Assembly: GCA_038217425.1 (NCBI GenBank)
Contig: JBBQPM010000016.1
Coordinates: 1 to 60,336 of the forward strand
Direction of reading: 5' to 3'
Length of the DNA stretch: 60,336 nucleotides
DNA from: JAIEPT01 sp038217425
GTDB taxonomy: Bacteria; Planctomycetota; Planctomycetia; Gemmatales; Gemmataceae
The position numbers were made by a program, and so were the translations under genes. Numbering within the stretch: position 1 is the stretch's first letter; each line of letters opens with the position of its first letter. Of this stretch, positions 32,684-41,582 are shown one piece after another. The notes under the pieces are model-generated. The model ran no database searches. It saw only the letters and a program-made list of their open reading frames with translations, and was not told where the DNA came from.

Positions 32684-34174
32684 TCATCGAAGCATCACCT
32701 GAACCGCCTTCGGCGAGTTCAGATACTGCACCGTCAACTCGATCGGTCCCTGGGCCTCGGCGACGGCGTCGTAAAACCCGGCGGGATGCGTGACCTTGCG
32801 GCCGTTGACGTGGGTGATCACTTCGCCGCCGCCTAGCTTCGCGGCCATGGACGAGTTCGCATCGACCTGGCTGACGAGGACGCCCTCGGGAATTTCCTTA
32901 CGGGCGCTGCGTGCCTGCACCAGCAAGCTCGTGTCGTCGACGCGAATGCCGCGGACGAAGGGGCGCTTGCCCAGCGACGTCACGATGCGTTTCGTCGGCA
33001 CCAAAAGTTTGGCGAGCCGGACGTCGACCTGCGTGGTTTCGCCGCCGCTCTTGCGTACGTCGAGCCGAACCTTCGCCCCTGCCAGATGAGAGCTGAGCGC
33101 CACCAATAAATCGTCGGCCTCGTAGATCTTCAATCCATTGACGGCCAAGAGCACGTCCGTGGCATCGAGGTCGGAGAGGCCGATGAGTCCGCTTTGCTTG
33201 GCGGGGGATCCCGGAATGACGCGGGTGATCGGCACGCCGCGGGAGTCGGCGGGGATCTGTTCGGGGTTGGGCAAGCCGATGCCGAGAAAGCCGTACTCGA
33301 CCTCTTCGCCGCGTTTGAGCACCTCGACGATGCGCATCATGCCGACGTCGAGCGGAATGGCGAACCCGCCGGGCGTCTCGCCCCCTTCGAGGGCGGCGAG
33401 CGACGACGTGATGCCGACGCATTCGCCCTGGAGATTGAGCAGCGCGCCGCCGGAACAACCGAGGTTCAGGCGGGCGTCGATCTGCAGGAGCGTGCCGAAG
33501 TGCGAGAGCGGTTTGGCCGCCCGTTCCTCTTCCTTCCACGAAGCCGCGACGCGCCGGCGAATGTTGCTGAGAATGCCCCACGAGGCGCTCGGCTGACCGT
33601 CGCGAAACCCGGCCGCATACGGATTGGCGAGCGACAGCACCCATTGCCCGCGTTTGAGTTTGCTCGCGTCGCCGATCGCCAGGGCCTTCAGCGGCAGCAC
33701 CTTCGGATTGAGCAGTTTGAGAATCGCCAGGTCGGCACGGGTGTCGGCAGCGTGGATGTTGGCATAGCTCCCTTTGCCGCCCGGCAGACGGACGAAGATC
33801 TTCGTCGCGTCCTGCACCACATGGAAATTGGTCAGCACGAGGCCTGCCGGGTCGACGACGATGCCGCTGCCGAACCCTTCGGGGACGTGTCCGGGGTCGG
33901 AAAGATCGAGTTTGCGCCGCAGCGCGAGGTATTCGTCCTTGTAGGCTTCGAGTTTCTTGACGTCGAAACCGCCGAGAACGCCGTCTTTGGCGTAATCGTA
34001 GCCGAGTTTGCCGTAGGCGGAGCTGCGCGAGACGAGGACACAGGCGATGGAGGGCTCCGCCTGGGCGATGGCCTGTTCCATGACTTGCTGGATGGCGAGC
34101 ACCTGCTCGAGATCCTGGGCGCCCGCGCCGCCGGCCCACAATGCCAGGATCGTCAGTAAGCAGCCGAAGCGCAT
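32684..34174 (-). CDS. Secreted HtrA-like trypsin/PDZ serine protease
   Basis: 496 aa. Signal peptide MRFGCLLTILALWAGGAGAQ defines the start. Trypsin-like domain with His in LTNFHVV, Asp in TRADLAIL and Ser in LNLGCSGGALLN. Two PDZ-like domains follow, at about 290-400 (EYGFLGIGLP, ITRVIPGSPAKQSGL, DVLLAVNGL) and 405-495 (GVLVSQVDANSSMAAKLGGG, VITHVNGRKV). HtrA/Deg proteases act in envelope protein quality control. A roughly 80-residue region between the signal peptide and the protease domain is unlike DegP. The end abuts repeat copy 5. Confidence 0.9.
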   Translation of the reverse strand: MRFGCLLTILALWAGGAGAQDLEQVLAIQQVMEQAIAQAEPSIACVLVSRSSAYGKLGYDYAKDGVLGGFDVKKLEAYKDEYLALRRKLDLSDPGHVPEGFGSGIVVDPAGLVLTNFHVVQDATKIFVRLPGGKGSYANIHAADTRADLAILKLLNPKVLPLKALAIGDASKLKRGQWVLSLANPYAAGFRDGQPSASWGILSNIRRRVAASWKEEERAAKPLSHFGTLLQIDARLNLGCSGGALLNLQGECVGITSSLAALEGGETPGGFAIPLDVGMMRIVEVLKRGEEVEYGFLGIGLPNPEQIPADSRGVPITRVIPGSPAKQSGLIGLSDLDATDVLLAVNGLKIYEADDLLVALSSHLAGAKVRLDVRKSGGETTQVDVRLAKLLVPTKRIVTSLGKRPFVRGIRVDDTSLLVQARSARKEIPEGVLVSQVDANSSMAAKLGGGEVITHVNGRKVTHPAGFYDAVAEAQGPIELTVQYLNSPKAVQVMLR

Positions 34175-34252
34175 GGGAGGGTCTCGGAGAGCGGAAGGGC
34201 TACGGAATGATTTATACACCATGAGGTTCCGTTACGCCATGAAAATCGCTGC

Positions 34253-34369
34253 CGAAAGCCCAGGGATGGCTATCCCTGGGGGAACGCCCCAATCGTGAAC
34301 TAATTCTATTCCAATCCCGGAAGTGACGCTCCCGGCGCCTCCCCAGGGATAGCCATCCCTGGGCTTTCG
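34253..34369. repeat. Palindromic repeat family A, copy 6
   Basis: Left arm cgaaagcccagggatggcta, right arm gatagccatccctgggcttt, roughly 55-base centre similar to that of copy 5 (cgccccaatcgtga). The 3' end of the MnmE-like gene lies inside it. Confidence 0.92.
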
Positions 34370-35346
34370 GCGAAAACTCCCAACGGCACCGCTTCCCCCG
34401 GCTCCGGCGCGAACGGCACGAGTTCCGCGACCAACGCCGCCGCGAACTCCGCCAATCCGAATCCTGACTGCGCCGATACGCGATACGCACCCGGAACTTG
34501 TCCCCAGTCCCACCCCGGCGCCAAGTCGACCTTGTTGAGGACGTAAATTACCCGACTCGGCGTCTCCTCCGGAAAGCTCGGCGCCAGGTCGCCCGCCAAC
34601 ACCCAGACGCACAGATCCGCCTCCGCCATCGCCTGCCTCGCCAGCTCGACGCCCGCCTCTTCCACGCCCGAGGTCGCGCGTTGCCCGGCACTGTCGATGA
34701 GTTCGATCGGCCAACCCTCGAGCGCGATCGCCGTGCCGACCAGGTCGCGGGTCGTGCCCGGCTGATCATGCACCACGCAGCGCTCGAATCCCGCCAGCGC
34801 GTTCACCAGACTGCTCTTGCCGACGTTCGGCGCCCCGGCGAGGAGCACTCGCCACGGCGTCACCAGATGCCGACCGACGTCCGCGAGTTGCCGCAAACGC
34901 TCGATCCGCGCCGGGGTCATCTCCACGTCGCGCCAGGCGCCTTGCCACTGGTCGAGCAGGATGCCCGCGGTCCGCGCCGTCGGCGCCTGCGTCAAGAGCC
35001 GTTGGGCGAGCCCTTCCACATCCGTCGGCAACCAGGCGGTCCACGGCGCCACCTGCGCGCCGAGGCGTTCGAATTGCCGTAGCAGATAAACGACGACCTG
35101 CTCGCCGCCGTGGCCGTGGATCTCGAAGCCGTCGTCCTTCACGAACAACACGACCTCGTCGCCGAGCCAGCCGAGGTAGCGCTGACCCGCAAGGAGCCTG
35201 GCGGGCAACTCGCCCTTCATCCGGCGAAACAGCTTCCGCACCAGGCGCTCGGCGCCCTCGCCGCGCACGCCGACCGCGGCGATGGCGCCGTGCCCGGTCG
35301 GCGTTAAAACGCAGGCCTGCGTCGGGAGTTCGTCGGCTCGGTTCAT
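34306..35346 (-). CDS. MnmE/TrmE-like GTPase lacking the C-terminal catalytic part
   Basis: 346 aa, against about 450 for MnmE. The N-terminal TrmE-like domain (ACVLTPTGHGAIAAVGVRG, FEIHGHGGEQVV), a helical region and a Ras-like G domain are present: Walker A LAGAPNVGKSSLVNAL, G2 PGTTRD, G3 DSAGQR, G4 LNKVDL. The second helical part with the essential CIGK Cys is missing, so U34 tRNA modification by this protein is doubtful. The last 19 residues, ESPGMAIPGEAPGASLPGLE-type, are translated from repeat copy 6. The ATG at 35346 is chosen because family similarity starts there. A specialised GTPase or a decayed paralog are both possible. Confidence 0.82.
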   Translation of the reverse strand: MNRADELPTQACVLTPTGHGAIAAVGVRGEGAERLVRKLFRRMKGELPARLLAGQRYLGWLGDEVVLFVKDDGFEIHGHGGEQVVVYLLRQFERLGAQVAPWTAWLPTDVEGLAQRLLTQAPTARTAGILLDQWQGAWRDVEMTPARIERLRQLADVGRHLVTPWRVLLAGAPNVGKSSLVNALAGFERCVVHDQPGTTRDLVGTAIALEGWPIELIDSAGQRATSGVEEAGVELARQAMAEADLCVWVLAGDLAPSFPEETPSRVIYVLNKVDLAPGWDWGQVPGAYRVSAQSGFGLAEFAAALVAELVPFAPEPGEAVPLGVFAESPGMAIPGEAPGASLPGLE

Positions 35347-35387
35347 ACGATAATCGTATCCGCAAACCCTCGTGACGAGCAACTTCC

Positions 35388-38381
35388 ATGAGCCGTATTC
35401 TTTGCCTGCTCCTTCTCGTCGTCCCTACATTCCTCGACGCCCAGGAGTTCACGCCGCCGGAGAACAAGCCCCGCTCGCCGCGCGAAGAGCAGATGACCTT
35501 CCGCCTGCCCAAGGGCTTTCGCATCGAACTCGTCGCCGCGGAGCCGGAAGTCGTCGACCCCGTCGCGCTGACGTTCGACGCCAAGGGTCGGCTCTTCGTC
35601 GCCGAGATGATCGGCTACCCCAACGAAGGGATCGGCGGCGGCGTCATTTTCTCGGGTCGCGTCCGCATGCTCGAAGACAAGGACGGCGACGGCTACTTCG
35701 AATCTGCCACCGTCTTCGCCGACAAGCTGCGCCTGCCGACCGGCGTCCTCCCCTGGCGCAACGGCCTGATCGTCTGCAATGCGCCGCAGCTCATGTACTT
35801 CGAAGACACCGACGGCGACGGCAAGGCCGACAAGTCGAAAGTTCTCTACGAAGGCTTCGACCTCGCGAACATTCAGCAGATGGTCAACACGCCGACATTC
35901 GGGCTCGACAACCACGTTTACGCCGTCTGCGGCAGCAAAGGGGGCGTCATCACCTGCCCCGAGAAGCCCGACTTCAAGGCGGTCTCCCTCCGCGGCGCCG
36001 GCATTCGCTTCAATCCTGACATTCCCGGCAGCCTGCAAATCACCTCCGGCGGCGGGCAGTACGGCCTCGCCCAGAACGACTGGGGCGACTGGTTCGTCAA
36101 CACCAACAGCCAACACCTGCGCCACATCGTCCTCCCCGATCATTACCTCGCCCGCAACCCCAGCCTCGCCGTCCCTGCGGTGACGCTCGACATCCCCGAC
36201 CACGGCCCCGCCTGCAAAGTTCACCGCATCAGCCCGTTCGAGGCCTGGCGCGTCGAACGGACCACGCGCCGCGCGGGGGGCGTCGATTCCAAACGCTTCT
36301 CCAGCACCGAACTCGTCCCCGGCGGCTTCGTCACCTCCGGCTGCAGCCCGCTCGTCTATCAAGGCGGCGCGTACGGCGCCGACTTCGAAGGCGTCGTCTT
36401 CATCTGCGACCCGGCCAACAATCTCATTCACGCCGACCGCCTCGAACCCAAAGGAGCGACGTACGTCGCCAAGCGCGCCTTCGACGACTGCGAGTTCCTC
36501 GCCTCCAGCGACAACTGGTTCCGTCCCACGCACACGACCCTCGGCCCCGACGGCTGCATCTACCTCGCCGACTTCTACCGAGAGGTCATCGAAACGCCCC
36601 TCTCGCTCCCCGACGACATCAAGAAGAAGCTCAACCTGCAAACCCGCGACCGGGGCCGAATCTGGCGCATCGTCCCCGAAGGCCACAAACACACGAAGTT
36701 CCCGGACCTGTCCGCCCAAAAGGGAATACAGCTCATTTCCGAGCTGGAATCCGACAACGGCTGGCGCCGCACCACGGCCCAGCGTCTGCTCTTCGAACGG
36801 CAGGACAAATCCGTCGAGCCCCGGCTCTGGGAGATCCTGTTCAACCCGCCGCACCTGTTTTCCCCCGCGCGGATTCACGCCCTCTGGACCTTGCACGGCC
36901 TCGGTTTGGCCACGCCCGAGAAAGTCTCGCGGTCGCTGGCCGAGGATCGCGATCCGAAAGTTCGGTTGCAAGCCGCACGCATTGCCGAGAGCTTTCTGGA
37001 CAACGAACGTCTGCGTACTCGACTCCTGGAACGCGCCGACGACGACTCGGCCAAAGTCCGCTACCAGATCGCGTTCTCGCTCGGGGCGATCCCGAATCCC
37101 GATGCGAAAGTGATGGCTGCCCTCGGCAAGATCCAGCGCAAGGACGCTGGCGATCCGTGGACGCAGGTCGCCATCCTCTCCTCCATCGGCAAGGACGGTC
37201 TCGCGCTCCTGGAACAAAGCCTTGCGAATAAAGAATTACGAGAAACGACCGACACGGCGACGCGCGCGTTTCTGAACAAACTCGCTCAGCTCGTCGGCAG
37301 CTCCGCCAAGGATGACGATCTCGTCCGCATTTTGCCGACGCTCGTTCCCCAGGACGGCAAGATCGCGAGCTGGCAAGTGCAGATGCTCGAAGGGATCGGC
37401 CTGGGGCTCTACCAGGGAGGCCGATCGCTGGAAGCGATCTGGGCGAAACCGAGCTTCGCGGGCCTGGCGCCCCTCTTTCAACAGGCGGCACTCGGCGCCC
37501 GCGACGAAAAACTCGACCCCGCCGAGCGCGTGGCGCGCGTTCGGCTCGTCGGCTTCGGCCCGGCCAAGCCGGCGCTGGAGACGCTCCCGGCGTTGTGGTC
37601 GCCGCAGCAGCCGCAGGAAGTGCAGATCGCCGCCGTCCGCGCCCTGGGGACGATGAACGATCCGCAAGTGGCGCCGCTCTTGCTCGCATCGTGGACCAGC
37701 TTCAGCCCGGCCGTGCGCCGCGAGGCGGTCGAAACCCTGCTCGCTCAACCCGGGCGCGTGAAAGTCTTGCTCGCCGCCCTTAAAGATGCCAAAGTTCAGC
37801 CCAACCAGATCGAACCGGCCCGGCTCGAACAGCTCCGCAAACATCCCGACCTCGCGCTCCGTGCGGAGGCGGTCAAGCTGCTCGCCGGCGCCGTCGCGCC
37901 GGCCCGCGCCAAGATCGTCGAACTCTATCGCCCCTACCTCGACAAGCCGGGCGATCCCGTCAAAGGAAAGATGCTCTTTCAAAAAAACTGCGCCACGTGC
38001 CATCGTCTGGAAAACGTCGGCGTCGAGGTCGGCGCCGACCTGCAATCGACGCTCCCCAACAAAACCCCCGAGCAGCTCCTCGTCGACATTTTCGACCCGA
38101 GCCGCGAAGTCGACGCCCGCTTCCTGCAGTATCTGGTGACGCTCAACAACGGCCGAATCGCCACCGGCCTGATCTCCGCGGAGACAGCGGGGAGCCTTAC
38201 GTTGCGCCGGGCCGAGAAGCAGGAGGAGACGATCCTCCGTTCGCAGATCGACGTCGTGCAATCGACGGCGAAGTCGCTGATGCCCGAAGGGCTGGAGATG
38301 CAGATTCGGCCCGAGGAGTTCGTCGACCTGATCGCGTACTTGCGGGTCGCGGGTAGGCCAGCGTTAGAAAAACGCAAATGA
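35388..38381 (+). CDS. PVC-type heme-binding CxxCH protein with propeller and HEAT repeats
   Basis: 997 aa. Signal peptide MSRILCLLLLVVPTFLDAQ. Residues about 30-440 are a beta-propeller dehydrogenase-like domain (FRLPKGFRIELVAAEPEVVD, GRLFVAEMIGYP, DKDGDGYFE, DTDGDGKADKSKV). About 450-830 are HEAT-like helical repeats. About 845-997 is a cytochrome c domain with KNCATCHRLENVG (heme Cys-Cys-His near 867) and MPEGLEMQIRPEEFVDLIAYL. Such giant proteins are typical of Planctomycetes and Verrucomicrobia and are thought to oxidise sugars or related substrates in the periplasm. The substrate is unknown. Confidence 0.93.
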   Translation: MSRILCLLLLVVPTFLDAQEFTPPENKPRSPREEQMTFRLPKGFRIELVAAEPEVVDPVALTFDAKGRLFVAEMIGYPNEGIGGGVIFSGRVRMLEDKDGDGYFESATVFADKLRLPTGVLPWRNGLIVCNAPQLMYFEDTDGDGKADKSKVLYEGFDLANIQQMVNTPTFGLDNHVYAVCGSKGGVITCPEKPDFKAVSLRGAGIRFNPDIPGSLQITSGGGQYGLAQNDWGDWFVNTNSQHLRHIVLPDHYLARNPSLAVPAVTLDIPDHGPACKVHRISPFEAWRVERTTRRAGGVDSKRFSSTELVPGGFVTSGCSPLVYQGGAYGADFEGVVFICDPANNLIHADRLEPKGATYVAKRAFDDCEFLASSDNWFRPTHTTLGPDGCIYLADFYREVIETPLSLPDDIKKKLNLQTRDRGRIWRIVPEGHKHTKFPDLSAQKGIQLISELESDNGWRRTTAQRLLFERQDKSVEPRLWEILFNPPHLFSPARIHALWTLHGLGLATPEKVSRSLAEDRDPKVRLQAARIAESFLDNERLRTRLLERADDDSAKVRYQIAFSLGAIPNPDAKVMAALGKIQRKDAGDPWTQVAILSSIGKDGLALLEQSLANKELRETTDTATRAFLNKLAQLVGSSAKDDDLVRILPTLVPQDGKIASWQVQMLEGIGLGLYQGGRSLEAIWAKPSFAGLAPLFQQAALGARDEKLDPAERVARVRLVGFGPAKPALETLPALWSPQQPQEVQIAAVRALGTMNDPQVAPLLLASWTSFSPAVRREAVETLLAQPGRVKVLLAALKDAKVQPNQIEPARLEQLRKHPDLALRAEAVKLLAGAVAPARAKIVELYRPYLDKPGDPVKGKMLFQKNCATCHRLENVGVEVGADLQSTLPNKTPEQLLVDIFDPSREVDARFLQYLVTLNNGRIATGLISAETAGSLTLRRAEKQEETILRSQIDVVQSTAKSLMPEGLEMQIRPEEFVDLIAYLRVAGRPALEKRK

Positions 38382-38476
38382 GCCACAGAGGGCACAGAGG
38401 ACACCGAGAAAAAAGTCTCTCAGATGTCGTCATTGCAGCTTGGAATTTTCTCTGTGTTCTCTGTGTCCTCTGTGGC
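38382..38476. repeat. Inverted repeat, cacagag family, copy 2
   Basis: Left arm gccacagagggcacagagga (38382 on) and right arm ctgtgtcctctgtggc (to 38476); 31-bp arms with few mismatches. It starts directly after the stop of the PVC cytochrome gene. It may double as a terminator but has no T tract. Confidence 0.88.
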
Positions 38477-38539
38477 AAGTTTCTTAGCGTTCGTACATGC
38501 CAAGCACCGTCGGCGGGTCGCAAGAAGTAAAGGAAACTC

Positions 38540-39730
38540 GTGAACGACTGGCAAAAAGAGTTGGGCGTCGTGTCGCTGTCGTATGGCATCGTGGCCGGGG
38601 CTGCGCTGCTAATGCTCCTCATCCTTTGGCCGTTTCGCTCGTCGCGACTATTGCCGCTCGCCCGCTTTCGGGACGGCTTCTGGACCGGCGGCGAGGTCAT
38701 CATCGTCGTCCTGTTCTTCATTCTTAGCCCGCAGTGGATCAGCACCGTCGTCAGTTACTTTGGGTTCTTCCGCTTACTGGAAACGCCCGACGTCGGCGTC
38801 TTCTCGGCGGAGCGCAAAGGGTTGTGGGTCGCGCCGCTCAGCTTCTTCATGGTGATGGCGCTGAGCCTGCTCGTCTTGTACGCCGGCAGCGCGACTCGGC
38901 CGCGCGATCTGGGGCTGACGCGCGTGCGTTGGCTCGACAACGTCCGCGCGGGCATCCTCGCTTTTCTGATCGTGACGCCAATCGTGTTGGGCGTGTTCCT
39001 GGTCTCTAAAGTTTGGCTCGGAACGGAACCGCATTCGCTGCAGACAATTTACCGGGAGAATTTGTTCCCCGGAGAATGGGGCCTGATCGCGGCGGTCGCC
39101 CTGATCTTTGCTCCGCTGCTGGAAGAATGGCTCATGCGCGGCATCTTGCTCGGCTGGCTGCGGCGCGCGTCGCTGATGGGGCACCTCGTGCTCATCGTGC
39201 TGATCCTGTTCGTCGGCGGCAGCGCCACCGTGAAGGACAAGGCCGCCGGCGTCAACCCAGCGGCCGCTCAGGCGCCCGAGGAGAAACTGCTACAGGAGTT
39301 CAAGGGCCAGCAGGCCGAGATCGATTGGCCCAAGTTCGCGTTCGTCTGCGCCGTCGACGGCATCTACGCCTTCGCCGTGTTCCTGACCTGGGCGCCGGTG
39401 GTGCGTTTAGGCCCGCAGTATTTCCTCGAAACCGCCGAGCCAGTTCCGGGCCAGGAACCCTTGTGGTTGCCGCTGCATCTGATGACGTACCAGGGCCCGA
39501 TCTGGGATCGTTTCCGTCGCCGCTGCGACGCCCTTGCCATCGTCGGCTCCACGGCAGTATTCAGCCTGCTGCATCTCTCGAACTGGCCGGCGCCGATCGC
39601 GTTGCTTTTGCTGGCGCTGGTTCTCGGCTGGCTCGCGGTCCGAACGCAAAGCCTGGTGGCGCCGATCACGTTGCATGTGTTGTTCAACGCGGTCGCCACC
39701 CTGGGGCTCTTCATCGGCGGTCCGCAGTAA
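38540..39730 (+). CDS. CPBP family intramembrane metalloprotease
   Basis: 396 aa, about eight hydrophobic segments. CPBP (Abi/Rce1) motifs: LLEEWLMRGILLGWL near 193 (Glu-Glu and Arg), FSLLHLSNW near 346 (His), and ITLHVLFNAVAT near 377 (His/Asn). These form the metal site of Rce1-like proteases. An insertion of roughly 110 residues between the first and second motif contains a charged loop (VKDKAAGVNPAAAQAPEEKL) and is longer than usual. The start is GTG with an AGGAAA site upstream. Substrate unknown. Confidence 0.88.
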   Translation: MNDWQKELGVVSLSYGIVAGAALLMLLILWPFRSSRLLPLARFRDGFWTGGEVIIVVLFFILSPQWISTVVSYFGFFRLLETPDVGVFSAERKGLWVAPLSFFMVMALSLLVLYAGSATRPRDLGLTRVRWLDNVRAGILAFLIVTPIVLGVFLVSKVWLGTEPHSLQTIYRENLFPGEWGLIAAVALIFAPLLEEWLMRGILLGWLRRASLMGHLVLIVLILFVGGSATVKDKAAGVNPAAAQAPEEKLLQEFKGQQAEIDWPKFAFVCAVDGIYAFAVFLTWAPVVRLGPQYFLETAEPVPGQEPLWLPLHLMTYQGPIWDRFRRRCDALAIVGSTAVFSLLHLSNWPAPIALLLLALVLGWLAVRTQSLVAPITLHVLFNAVATLGLFIGGPQ

Positions 39731-39735
39731 CCCGA

Positions 39736-40302
39736 TCAGGCGGACTCAATCGATTTCAGAATTGCCGACGCCCCGGAGCTTGCCGCCAATTGCAATTGGT
39801 CGGCGATGCGATCGATACAGGCCCGCTCGGCCGGGGTGATCTTCTCGCCGACGCCCAGGATGCTTTTGCCTGAAGCTTTGGAGACGGCGACGACCATGCG
39901 CGCGACGGCGGTGCGCAGCTCTTCCGCTGCCTGGGGAGTTGCCAGCGCCAGATAATCGCGTAGGGTCTCCAGGGCGTACTCATAAACGACCCGGTCTGGC
40001 GCCCGCGCCGGGGTGAGCATCGAGCCGACGACTTTGGCGTGTTCGGGCGCGAGGCTCATCTGCCCTTCCTCGGCGCCGATCGCTACGGACTCGCGTAGCG
40101 ATTCGCTGCCAGGGATGTCCAGGAGCGGGATCTTGAATTGGCGATCCGCCGTCCAGCCGTGCACGTTGGCGACCATATACATCGGAAAGCATGCCAGTGC
40201 CGAGATGGCCGAGTTTCGGCGGTCGAGCGGGACTTCGTCGCAAGCCAGGCCTAACATAGCCAGCTTTTCCCGGATGCGATCCACAGTGGAAGTACTCATC
40301 AT
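39736..40302 (-). CDS. Uncharacterised helical protein
   Basis: 188 aa from the first of two adjacent ATG codons (40302 or 40299) behind a GAGGTG ribosome site. No signal peptide or transmembrane segment. The central part mentions VANVHGWTADRQFKIPLLD and the C-terminal half is helical (ALETLRDYLALATPQAAEEL, KITPAERACIDRIADQL), faintly like TerB-type helical domains, but this is too weak to name. It ends five bases from the convergent CPBP gene. Confidence 0.6.
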   Translation of the reverse strand: MMSTSTVDRIREKLAMLGLACDEVPLDRRNSAISALACFPMYMVANVHGWTADRQFKIPLLDIPGSESLRESVAIGAEEGQMSLAPEHAKVVGSMLTPARAPDRVVYEYALETLRDYLALATPQAAEELRTAVARMVVAVSKASGKSILGVGEKITPAERACIDRIADQLQLAASSGASAILKSIESA

Positions 40303-40319
40303 CACCTCGTAGAAGTCCG

Positions 40320-40808
40320 CTATTTTCGTATTTTCGAAAGGGGAACCTTCGCAGCGCGAAGCACCTGGTCGAAGAACGGCTGCGCCATGTCGCTGATCTC
40401 GATCTGTTCTATGAACTTTCCGTCGACATAGACGCTCACCCACCGACATTCGAAGCAAATGATTAGCTCCGCCGACTTGCCGTCATGAACGGCGCGGAGG
40501 GCGTGGCGAGGTTCGAAGCACTTGGCTCCGCCTTCATGGGGAGCTGCGATCGCCTTGGCAAATTCGGCGAGCAGTTTGGTGCGCGATTTCACATCCTCCA
40601 GCGCGGTCTTGCCGAGCACTTTCCAGCCGCGCAGCGTGTCGCCTTTGCCCTCTTTCTCCGAAGGCTCCAGCGAGTAGAGTATCACTTGAGTTGCCTGGTC
40701 GACGACCGCCTTGGCAGACGCGGGGAGCTTGCTGCCCCCGCCGTTCGCAGTCAAAGCGAATGAGAGTAGAACGACTGCGGCGAGACCGACGATGGGGTAT
40801 CGGTTCAT
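40320..40808 (-). CDS. Exported small protein with CFxPRH and CFEC motifs
   Basis: 162 aa. Signal peptide MNRYPIVGLAAVVLLSFALTANG. A conserved-looking pair CFEPRHALRAVHDG and IICFECRWVSVYVDG suggests a metal-binding or disulfide-linked site of a kind I recall in planctomycete hypothetical proteins. It lies 17 bases upstream of the preceding minus-strand gene and may be co-transcribed with it. Function unknown. Confidence 0.75.
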   Translation of the reverse strand: MNRYPIVGLAAVVLLSFALTANGGGSKLPASAKAVVDQATQVILYSLEPSEKEGKGDTLRGWKVLGKTALEDVKSRTKLLAEFAKAIAAPHEGGAKCFEPRHALRAVHDGKSAELIICFECRWVSVYVDGKFIEQIEISDMAQPFFDQVLRAAKVPLSKIRK

Positions 40809-40865
40809 GGGTCGCCTCAGAATGAAATTTCGGGGCCGCCTCGAGCGGCCCCGGCGAGTTCGGGC

Positions 40866-41327
40866 CTAGCGAAGTTCAGAGATGTACAGCGTAGCGCGGG
40901 GGTTGCCGCCAGCGAAGGTTCCGACCCAGACGTCGTAGCGGCCGGACATCGGGCGGTTGATTTTGAAGCCGGGATTGAGGTTGCCGTCGGAATCGTCGTC
41001 GGCGATCCAGGTGCCGTTGGGCAGGTTGATCAGCAGCGTCGTGTCGGCCGCGGAGCGGACGTAGAAGGTCAAGGGGAGCACGCCGGCGGTGTAGTTGATC
41101 GAGAAGTCCGGGGCATTGGCGACGGACATCTTGAAGCCGTTGACGGTGATCTGCCGGCCGCCGCCCGCGACGATAGCCACGGTGTACGGATCGGGCACGA
41201 AGCCGACGCGCAGATTGGCCGCCCCGAAGGTCGGGGCCAGGGCCGGATTTTGGCTTCGCCCCGCACTCGCGGTGACGGCCACGAGCAACACGACGGCGAA
41301 CAGACGAACGACGGTCGAAGACTTCAT
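40866..41327 (-). CDS. Secreted small beta-domain protein
   Basis: 153 aa starting at MKSSTVVRLFAVVLLVAVTA, a clear signal peptide; an upstream in-frame extension of 44 codons is rejected. The mature part is beta-rich: DYPNLPNGTWIADD-type acidic loop and GRYDVWVGTFAGGNPRATLY, recalling bacterial pre-peptidase C-terminal or jelly-roll-like modules. No catalytic motif. Function unknown. Isolated between the two neighbouring transcription units. Confidence 0.75.
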   Translation of the reverse strand: MKSSTVVRLFAVVLLVAVTASAGRSQNPALAPTFGAANLRVGFVPDPYTVAIVAGGGRQITVNGFKMSVANAPDFSINYTAGVLPLTFYVRSAADTTLLINLPNGTWIADDDSDGNLNPGFKINRPMSGRYDVWVGTFAGGNPRATLYISELR

Positions 41328-41582
41328 CACAAAGCCCTCCCAATGGTGGTGAACAGCGCTGCACAACCAAGCCAGGAACATCCCGGCGAGAATATAACCA
41401 TTAACCCGATCCCAGTCAGAACCGGACGTTCGCTCGGATGATTTGCGAGAAGATACCAACGTACATCCGAATGTTCTCCTGGGCGCAGAAAAATCATGCG
41501 GTCGCTTTCAGATAGCGCTCGGCCGAGCACCGTCCGGATTATTGGCTAGGGAGGGGGCGATGTCAACGGAAAACTTCGAATT

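Noticed and set aside
5461..34369. Family A palindromes as simple transcription terminators
   Set aside because: They have no T tract, vary in their centre, are present near genes in every orientation, and overlap coding ends. They are better explained as REP-type repeats.
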